A stretch of 64,000 bases of DNA from Kribbella sandramycini. Lineage in GTDB: Bacteria > Actinomycetota > Actinomycetes > Propionibacteriales > Kribbellaceae. The notes under the pieces were generated by a model, which was not told the origin of the DNA, searched no databases, and was given only the letters and a program-made list of their open reading frames with translations. Positions 58,175 through 64,000 of this stretch are shown here, piece after piece (positions within the stretch are counted from its first letter, which is position 1; each line of letters starts with the position of its first letter). Location of the stretch: positions 62,001-126,000 of the forward strand of contig NZ_JABJRC010000011.1 of NCBI RefSeq assembly GCF_013131805.1, given 5' to 3'. The position numbers were made by a program, and so were the translations under genes.

Positions 58175-59680
58175 CTAGATCACCCCGAGCCGCGCCAGTG
58201 GCTCGACCAGCTCGCGCTCCTCGTACGAGAGGTGCGAGAGCAAGGTGTCGTCGAGCAGATCGACTGCGGCCCGCAGTCCGGTGATGTCACCGGAGCCATC
58301 GACCAGAGCGACCAGAGCCTGGTCAACACGCTCCAGAACGTCGTGGATCACGAGGTGCTCTTCCTGCAGGCGGTTGACGACCGGCGCCAGCTCCGGGTCG
58401 GCCCGCCGGAGCCGCGGGAACAGCATGGCGTCCTCCAGCGAGTGGTGTGAGGTGACCAGGCGGCAGTAGGACTCGCAGTATGTGCCGAGCGTCCAGTTGT
58501 TCTGCCGCATCGTCATCGTGCTGATATGCGAACGGGCCTGTCCGACGCCGAGTGAGCCCGCTGCAACCTGTTCGACGAGGTCATGGATTTGCTCAAGCTC
58601 TGCGCGCAGATGGTCGTGTACCTCGATCAGATGCCGCCCAGAGGCCAACTGCTGCGGTGTGTAGGTCCGCGACGGGTCCAGCGCCGGACCAGTCGGCCGC
58701 TCCGACTCATCGATGAGCTGGACGGCGCTTCGGCGTACGGCTGGTGGGGGCGTCGGCACGACGGCGAAACCGGCGGTCTGCGGTTCTGCTTTTGTTGGCA
58801 ATCCTCTGCGGGCTGACTGCACCGCTTCGCGCACTCCCTCGGCTACCTCGGCGAAACGCCGGATGTCAGTCGGGTCGTCCGAGCTGAGGATGTAGGTGCT
58901 CATGCCCTGGCTGAGCGTCAGCTCGGTGAGCTGGTCGATCCAAAGGGCCTCTGGCCCCTGCAGGAACCCGCCGCTGCCGGCGAAGCGGCCGGACACGTTG
59001 TAGAGCCGTCGGACGGCGGCTGGGTCGCGTCCGGCGTCCACTGCCGCCTCGTCGAGCAGCTTGTTCATCGCTGCCAGGTCGTCGGGCTTGGCGTACGGAC
59101 TGCTCGGCAGCCAGCCGTCGGCCAAGCGACCGGTGACTGCGAGCATGCGCGGCTTGTAGGCGCCCAGCCAGATCTCGACGTCGTGAGCGGGCTGTGGGCC
59201 GCGCTTCGCGCCGGAGACCGGGTAGTGCACGCCCGGTAGCCGGATGCCGCCGCCGGTCGGCTCCCAGACCGCACGGATCACCGCGATGGCCTCCTCCAGC
59301 GCCGTGATGCTCTGACCAGTGGTCAATCGCGGGCCGCCGTTCGCGGCGACGGCGTCCAGGAAGCCACCGGCGCCGAGACCGAGCTCGACCCGGCCGCCGG
59401 TGATCAGGTCGAGTGTGGCGACGCTGCGGGCGAGGACGACCGGATGCCGGAACGGGAGATTGGCGACGTTGGTGGCGACCTTGATCCGCTGGGTCTGGGC
59501 GGCGACGACCGACAGCAGGGTCCAGGCGTCCATCAGGCGCGGCTGGTACGGGTGGTCCTGGAAGCTGACCAGGTCCAGGCCGGCTTGCTCACTGAGCTGC
59601 GCGAGCGCGATCACCCGGGCCGGATCGTCGATCGCCGGGGTCAGGAAGGTGCCGAACGCGAGGTCGTGGCCGTAGTCCAT
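58175..59680 (-). CDS. Luciferase-like flavin oxidoreductase fused to a hemerythrin domain
   Basis: 501 residues. Residues 1-280 are a LLM-class F420/FMN-dependent oxidoreductase: FGTFLTPAIDDPARVIALAQLSEQAGLD, VATNVANLPFRHPVVLARSVATLD and GRVELGLGAGGF. After a linker (about 285-340) a hemerythrin-like four-helix domain follows, with HDHLRAELEQIH, SHHSLEDAMLFPRL, EEHLVIHDVLE and HLSYEERELVEPL, the set of His and Glu needed for a di-iron site. The fusion suggests that oxygen, NO or redox state is sensed or bound next to the flavin site. Substrate unknown. The gene stands alone. Confidence 0.88.
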   Translation of the reverse strand: MDYGHDLAFGTFLTPAIDDPARVIALAQLSEQAGLDLVSFQDHPYQPRLMDAWTLLSVVAAQTQRIKVATNVANLPFRHPVVLARSVATLDLITGGRVELGLGAGGFLDAVAANGGPRLTTGQSITALEEAIAVIRAVWEPTGGGIRLPGVHYPVSGAKRGPQPAHDVEIWLGAYKPRMLAVTGRLADGWLPSSPYAKPDDLAAMNKLLDEAAVDAGRDPAAVRRLYNVSGRFAGSGGFLQGPEALWIDQLTELTLSQGMSTYILSSDDPTDIRRFAEVAEGVREAVQSARRGLPTKAEPQTAGFAVVPTPPPAVRRSAVQLIDESERPTGPALDPSRTYTPQQLASGRHLIEVHDHLRAELEQIHDLVEQVAAGSLGVGQARSHISTMTMRQNNWTLGTYCESYCRLVTSHHSLEDAMLFPRLRRADPELAPVVNRLQEEHLVIHDVLERVDQALVALVDGSGDITGLRAAVDLLDDTLLSHLSYEERELVEPLARLGVI

Positions 59681-59726
59681 GGAACCAAACTACTCTGCGG
59701 TCAAAATAATCTCAAACACAGAACAT

Positions 59727-62700
59727 CTACTGCTGGATCAGATCGAAGGCTTGTTGCGGGGAGAGTAGGCCGCCGGCCGCCACTTCCTCGTCGTAGCGTT
59801 CCGGCCCCAGCACACCGCGGACCGACTCGACCGCACGCTCCAGGTCGTCAACCTCGGTGGAAGCGATCAGATGTGCCCCTGCAGCCCTGGCCGCGGCTGC
59901 CGAGCCCAGGAGCTGCGCAGCGACGCGCTTGTCCGGCAGACAGGCAGCAATGCCTTCCAGCGCCCAGCACATACTGCGGTCCGACTCGTGGGTCACAGCG
60001 ACCTCGAAAGCCTCGATGTGCAGTTTCAGCGCCGCAGCGGGCTCACCCTTGAGCTGAAGAACGAAGCCCAACTCCTGCAGCACCATCGACAGATAGAGCA
60101 CTGCCTCAGGCTGCGTCCTGGCTGCGGCGAGCAAAGTACGCAGGCGGCTCTCGGCCTCGACCATGTCGCCGGTACGCCGAGCCGCGAACGCCAGCACGAT
60201 CTCAGCGAGCGCCTGGAGTGGCCGTTGGCCCTGTTCGACCGCCAGCCGCAGTGCCCGCTCGCCGTGCGCGCGGGCACCCGCGTAGTCGCCCTGGCGGACC
60301 TGCGTCCAGCCCAGCATTCCGAGGGCACCGGCCACTTCCGGCCAGAGGCCCAGCTCCTCGCCGATCTGCACGCCCTCGCGATGCAATCGCGCAGCCTCGT
60401 CGAAATCGCCCTCAAGCTCTGCAGCCGCACCGAGCCAGGTAGTGGCCTGCAGCATGCCCCAGCGATCGCCTACTGACTTGAAGAGCCGCACACTCTCGGT
60501 GGCATCCGCACGCAGCGCCGACAGGTCGGAGCGCACGTGCTGGTGTTGGGCGCGGGCTGTCAACGCCGCTGCGGCTCCCCAGGTGTCACCGTCCGCTTCG
60601 AAGCTCTTCAGCGCGCGCTCCAACAGCACATGCGCCGCTGCCAGCTCGCCTGAATCGCTGCTGGTGAAGGCGATCCACCACTGCCCGCGTGCGTCGGCTG
60701 TCTCCTGCCAGCGCTCACGCTCGGCAGTCGCGCGCTCATCGGCCTGTAGGTAGAGGAAGCCGGCCTTCCACGCACCTGCCCGCGGCGACTCCGGCACGGC
60801 GTCCATGGAGCGCACTGCTTCCGGCGTCCGACCGCGGAGGTACCAGTACCAGGCCAACGCATCGACGAGCCGTTCAGCCAGATCTGACTGTCCGGTGGCC
60901 ACTGCCCGGTCCAGAGCCGTGCGCAGGTTCGCCGTCTCCGCGTCGAGCTGACGGAGCCAGTGCCCTTGCTCGGCACCGTGCAGCTGTGCGGACTCGGCCA
61001 GCGCGAGGTAGTACTCCAGGTGGCGCTGCTGCAAGTCCTCCAGCTCGTCAGCGGCTTTCTGCGTGCAGTACGCCGCGACAGACTCCAGCAGTCGGTACCG
61101 CGGACCGTCCGCACTGTGCACTGCCACGACGAGCGACCTGTCGACAAGTCGCACCAGGATGTCGACAACGTCCGCGTCCTGGCAGACGGCCGCAGCGGCG
61201 TCCGCCGTACACCCGTCTGCGTGGACAGCGAGGCGGCGCAGAACGACCTGCTCCTCGGGACTGAGCAGCTCCCAGCTCCAGTCGATCATCGCCTGCAGGG
61301 TCTGCTGCCGTGGCGCGGCACCGCGATGCCCGGTCGCCAGCAGCCGGAAGCGATCGTCCAGCCGAGTCACCAGACCGCGGATACCCAGCGCACGCACTCT
61401 GGTCGCAGCAAGTTCTAGCGCGAGTGGAATGCCGTCGAGCCGTCGGCACAGCACCGACACCTCTGCCGCGTTGTCAGCGGTCAGTACGAAGTCACGAGCA
61501 GCGCGCGCCACGAAGAGCTGTACGGCGCTGCTGTGCGCGACATCGTCGTACGCCGATGCGGCAGCCGGCACCTCCAGCGGGGGAACTGTCCACACGACCT
61601 CCCCCGCTAGGTTGAGCGGCTCTCGGCTGGTGGCCAGGACGCGCAGCCCCGGAGCGACCGCCAGCAGGCCGTCGGCCAGGTCGGCAACCTCAGCCACCAC
61701 CTGCTCGCAGTTGTCGAGCACCAACAGCCGTGAACCCATCACTGCGGCTATCCGCTCGACCGAGGTGACCGTTGGGCCGCCGCTGTCACGCAGGTCCAGC
61801 GCGGCCTGGACGGCGTCGGTCAGCGAGTCGCGCACGGACAATGCGGCCGGCGTCACCGCGGCCAGCTCGACGAACAGAACGCCGTCCGCGAACCGGTCAG
61901 CCACGGCAGCGGCCGTCGCCAGCGCCAGCCGGGTCTTGCCGACTCCGCCTGGCCCGGTGAGGGTTACGAGCCGCGAGGTCGCCAGCTCGGCGTCCAGCGC
62001 TCCTACGGCGTCGCTGCGGCCGATGAGCTCCGACAACTGTGCGGGAAGGTTGCTGCGGGCCTGTGGGAGCTCCTGCGCGAGGATCGACTGCTGCAGTGCG
62101 ACCAGCGGAGGACTCGGGTCTAGACCGAGCTCGTCGAGGAGCTGATTGCGGAGGTCCTCGAAGCTCTCCAGCGCCTCGCTCTGACGCCCGGCGCGATACA
62201 GCGCACGCATGTGGGCAGCTCGCAGCCCCTCACGCAGCGGGTGCTCAGCCACCAATGCGGTCAGCTCGTCCACCGAGACGTCAGCACGCTCCAGAACGGT
62301 GAGGCGCTGTTCAGTGAGCCTGGCAACCGCGGTCTCCACGAATGCCTCGTCTGCAAAGTCGGCGTACGCCGGACCGCGCCACAGGGCCAGCGCCTCGTCC
62401 AGCCGCCCGCTGTCGACCCGGTCCGCGAAGGTGAGCGCGTCGTACGACGTTTTGTCGACTGTGATCGAGTAGCCGGCCGGACCGGAGCAGACGAGCGCGC
62501 GGCTGCCCGGCTCGGCGTCCTCGAACGCACGGCGCAGCTGCGAGACCTTGGCCGACAGCGTGCCGGACGGGTTGCCCGGTAGTTGGTCGCCCCAGAGGTC
62601 GTCGATCAGCCGGTCCGCAGGGACTGGCCGGCCCTCGTGAGCGAGCAGGTCAGCCAGTAGCGCGCGCACCTTGAGCCCCTGGATGACGACGGGCTCCCCC

Positions 62701-62744
62701 GCGTCCGTCCAGGCCGTAACCGGTCCCAGCACCCCGAAACGCAT
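59727..62744 (-). CDS. AfsR/SARP-type transcriptional regulator with NB-ARC ATPase and TPR repeats
   Basis: 1005 residues. The N-terminal OmpR-like DNA-binding domain (1-90; RPVPADRLIDDLWGDQLPGN, then SGTLSAKVSQLRRAFED) is followed by a BTAD domain (about 95-240), then an NB-ARC-type ATPase with Walker A GPGGVGKTRLAL (about 264-275), Walker B LLVLDNCEQV, the RLDGIPLALELAATR motif (GLPL-like) and an extended TPR region to the end. Such regulators switch on secondary-metabolite or stress genes after a signal. It is divergent from two small reductase genes, with three palindromic elements in between, so those are its likely targets. Confidence 0.9.
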   Translation of the reverse strand: MRFGVLGPVTAWTDAGEPVVIQGLKVRALLADLLAHEGRPVPADRLIDDLWGDQLPGNPSGTLSAKVSQLRRAFEDAEPGSRALVCSGPAGYSITVDKTSYDALTFADRVDSGRLDEALALWRGPAYADFADEAFVETAVARLTEQRLTVLERADVSVDELTALVAEHPLREGLRAAHMRALYRAGRQSEALESFEDLRNQLLDELGLDPSPPLVALQQSILAQELPQARSNLPAQLSELIGRSDAVGALDAELATSRLVTLTGPGGVGKTRLALATAAAVADRFADGVLFVELAAVTPAALSVRDSLTDAVQAALDLRDSGGPTVTSVERIAAVMGSRLLVLDNCEQVVAEVADLADGLLAVAPGLRVLATSREPLNLAGEVVWTVPPLEVPAAASAYDDVAHSSAVQLFVARAARDFVLTADNAAEVSVLCRRLDGIPLALELAATRVRALGIRGLVTRLDDRFRLLATGHRGAAPRQQTLQAMIDWSWELLSPEEQVVLRRLAVHADGCTADAAAAVCQDADVVDILVRLVDRSLVVAVHSADGPRYRLLESVAAYCTQKAADELEDLQQRHLEYYLALAESAQLHGAEQGHWLRQLDAETANLRTALDRAVATGQSDLAERLVDALAWYWYLRGRTPEAVRSMDAVPESPRAGAWKAGFLYLQADERATAERERWQETADARGQWWIAFTSSDSGELAAAHVLLERALKSFEADGDTWGAAAALTARAQHQHVRSDLSALRADATESVRLFKSVGDRWGMLQATTWLGAAAELEGDFDEAARLHREGVQIGEELGLWPEVAGALGMLGWTQVRQGDYAGARAHGERALRLAVEQGQRPLQALAEIVLAFAARRTGDMVEAESRLRTLLAAARTQPEAVLYLSMVLQELGFVLQLKGEPAAALKLHIEAFEVAVTHESDRSMCWALEGIAACLPDKRVAAQLLGSAAAARAAGAHLIASTEVDDLERAVESVRGVLGPERYDEEVAAGGLLSPQQAFDLIQQ

Positions 62745-62756
62745 GGCCGCACCCTA

Positions 62757-62802
62757 TCTTTCCGGTGCGGTCCACCCGGACCGGAAAGAAACCGTAAACG
62801 GT
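62757..62802. promoter_or_regulatory. Nested palindromes between the AfsR-like gene and the reductases
   Basis: TCTTTCCGGT-N13-ACCGGAAAGA (62757-62789, perfect 10-base arms) contains CGGTCC-N4-GGACCG (62768-62783). ACCGT-AA-ACGGT (62791-62802) follows. SARP proteins usually bind direct repeats, so a second regulator is also possible. Confidence 0.5.
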
Positions 62803-62840
62803 CTCCGGCAGAGTTTGGGTCAACAGGAAGGAGGCAGGAA

Positions 62841-63404
62841 ATGCGACTCGCAGTCATCATCGGCAGCACTCGCCACGGGCGCTTCGGACCGACCGTCGCC
62901 CACTGGCTGGCCCAGCAGGCGGCCAAGCAGTTCACAGTCGACCTGATCGACCTCGCCGCCGCTGACCTGCCGAACACACTGCCGGACGCCGACGACGCAC
63001 TGCCCGCGGAAGTCGCAGAACTGGCTCCGCGGCTCGAAGCGGCCGAGGCGTTCGCAGTGGTCACTCCGGAGCTCAACAGCGGCTATCCGGCCGCGCTGAA
63101 GACCGCACTGGACTGGTACTACGAAGAGTGGCACGCCAAGCCGGTCGCAATCGTCAGCTACGGCCGGGAGAGCGGTGGACTGCTCGCCACCGCGCAACTG
63201 CGCCAGGTGTTCGCCGAACTGCAGGCGGTCACCATCCGCAACACAGTCACACTCCCCTGCTACTGGGAGCAGTTCACCGCCGACGGTGACTGGCCCCGGC
63301 CGGCCGCAGGCTACGAGGCCCAGGCCAAACTCATGCTCGACCAGCTCGTCTGGTGGGCCGAAGCGCTTCGGGATGCGCGCACCAAGCGTCCCTACCGACA
63401 GTAG
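62841..63404 (+). CDS. NADPH-dependent FMN reductase-like flavoprotein
   Basis: 187 residues from ATG 62841 (GGAGG at good spacing). Flavodoxin-like fold of the NAD(P)H:FMN reductase family: VIIGSTRHGRFGPTVAHWL (phosphate loop, about 6-24), PELNSGYPAALKTALDW (about 75-91) and VSYGRESGGLLATAQLRQVF. It is a cytosolic quinone/azo/FMN-reducing protein. Probably cotranscribed with the reductase 15 bases downstream and controlled by the divergent AfsR-like protein. Confidence 0.88.
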   Translation: MRLAVIIGSTRHGRFGPTVAHWLAQQAAKQFTVDLIDLAAADLPNTLPDADDALPAEVAELAPRLEAAEAFAVVTPELNSGYPAALKTALDWYYEEWHAKPVAIVSYGRESGGLLATAQLRQVFAELQAVTIRNTVTLPCYWEQFTADGDWPRPAAGYEAQAKLMLDQLVWWAEALRDARTKRPYRQ

Positions 63405-63419
63405 AAAAGGAAAAGACCC

Positions 63420-63956
63420 ATGAGGAAGCTGATCGAGACCACGTTCGTCACGCTGAACGGCGCCATCGACAACCCGCAGAACTGGTCCGGCCCGTACTGG
63501 GACGAGGAGCACTTCGGCTACTCCGGCAAGCTGATGGAGGGCACCGACGCCCTGCTGCTCGGCCGCCTCACCTACGAGGGCTTCGCCGAGGCCTGGTCGG
63601 CCCGCGATGGCGAGATGGCCGACATGTTCAACAACATCCCGAAGTACGTCGCCAGTCGCACGCTCACCGAGACCACCTGGAACGCCACGCTGCTCGAAGG
63701 CGACACCGTCGAGGCCGTCAAGGCGCTGAAGGCCGAGGAAGGCGGCAACCTGCTCAAGTTCGGCACCGGCTCCTTCTCCAAGACCCTGCTGGAGCACAAG
63801 CTCGTCGACGAGTACCACTTCTGGGTCTTCCCGGTGCTGGCCGACGGCGAGACCATGTTCGCCGGCGAGGGCCTGGACATCACCCACCTGGAGCTGCTCG
63901 GCACCACCACCTTCAAGTCCGGCATCGTCGTCCACAAGCTCGCCCCGAAGGCCTGA
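63420..63956 (+). CDS. RibD C-terminal/dihydrofolate-reductase-like protein
   Basis: 178 residues from ATG 63420 (AAAAGGAAAAG upstream). DHFR-like fold of the RibD_C type: FVTLNGAIDNPQNW (the TLDG-like motif), DALLLGRLTYEGFAEAW, KYVASRTLTE and DEYHFWVFPVLADG. These stand-alone reductases use NADPH and are annotated as dihydrofolate reductase family, but most act on unknown substrates. It forms a two-gene unit with the FMN reductase-like gene. Confidence 0.9.
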   Translation: MRKLIETTFVTLNGAIDNPQNWSGPYWDEEHFGYSGKLMEGTDALLLGRLTYEGFAEAWSARDGEMADMFNNIPKYVASRTLTETTWNATLLEGDTVEAVKALKAEEGGNLLKFGTGSFSKTLLEHKLVDEYHFWVFPVLADGETMFAGEGLDITHLELLGTTTFKSGIVVHKLAPKA

Positions 63957-64000
63957 GAAACAGCCGGGGAGCGCTCTCCGGGCGATCTCGCCACCGCAGT

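Noticed and set aside
63957..64000. Possible further gene at the right edge
   Set aside because: Only 44 bases remain after the last stop. A GGGGAGCGCTCTCC hairpin-like sequence is visible, but there is nothing more to support.

Overview
This is a very GC-rich actinobacterial chromosome segment. Its high-GC codon use, frequent GTG starts, a FadE23/FadE24-like acyl-CoA dehydrogenase pair, ECF sigma factors, an AfsR/SARP-type regulator, mycothiol-enzyme-fold proteins and many short GTAC-containing strings all suggest a soil actinomycete. Kribbella or another relative of Nocardioidaceae is my best guess. That is inference, since no rRNA marker is present. There is no tRNA, rRNA, CRISPR array, transposase or integrase that I can recognise. 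The window is dense with genes and has only one gene-free stretch over 300 bases (about 36225-36729).

Layout. 1-5.8 kb: tail of an unknown gene, a secreted PQQ-type sugar dehydrogenase-like protein, an ArsR-like regulator, an exported SMP-30-like propeller, a secreted streptogrisin-type protease with a chitin-binding module, and a LysR regulator. 5.8-15.5 kb: a coupled acyl-CoA dehydrogenase pair, an ECF42-type sigma factor with a TetR regulator, a TetR/ABC exporter divergon, a TetR/DUF418 divergon, and a phytoene-desaturase-like oxidoreductase. 15.6-25 kb: a ribokinase coupled to an odd glycosidase-like/SUMF1 fusion, a 66-residue exported repeat peptide, a TrkA-type potassium channel overlapping an ACT-GNAT acetyltransferase, several conserved unknowns, and a tandem secreted phosphodiesterase. 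25-36 kb: a YbdK-type ligase, a HipA-like kinase/DUF3037 pair, phosphoglucomutase, a two-component operon, lipoproteins, a small nuclease-fold protein, PyrE, and an ECF sigma gene with a membrane-anchored propeller.

36-48 kb: a GT-rich sigma upstream region with two G-quadruplex motifs, a DnaQ-BRCT exonuclease, a permuted NlpC/P60-like protein, and then the most interesting locus (41080-47062, minus strand). That locus holds an FtsK/SpoIIIE-type ATPase, a coiled-coil membrane protein, a small helical WXG100-like protein, a polymorphic toxin with a restriction-endonuclease-fold C-terminus, and a putative immunity protein, in one tightly coupled operon. It looks like a stripped-down type VII-like export/toxin system without recognisable EccB, EccD, EccE or mycosin genes. 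48-64 kb: an AddB/AddA-type recombination nuclease pair, a LysE exporter coupled to a micro-ORF, an XRE/DUF2975 pair, a GntR regulator divergent from an alpha/beta hydrolase, a luciferase-like oxidoreductase fused to hemerythrin, and an AfsR-like regulator divergent from two small reductases.

Regulatory sites seen directly include inverted repeats in three TetR/GntR-type divergent promoters, a perfect TGTGA-N6-TCACA box, and several strong terminator hairpins. All functional statements rest on motif recognition by eye. No database search was possible.
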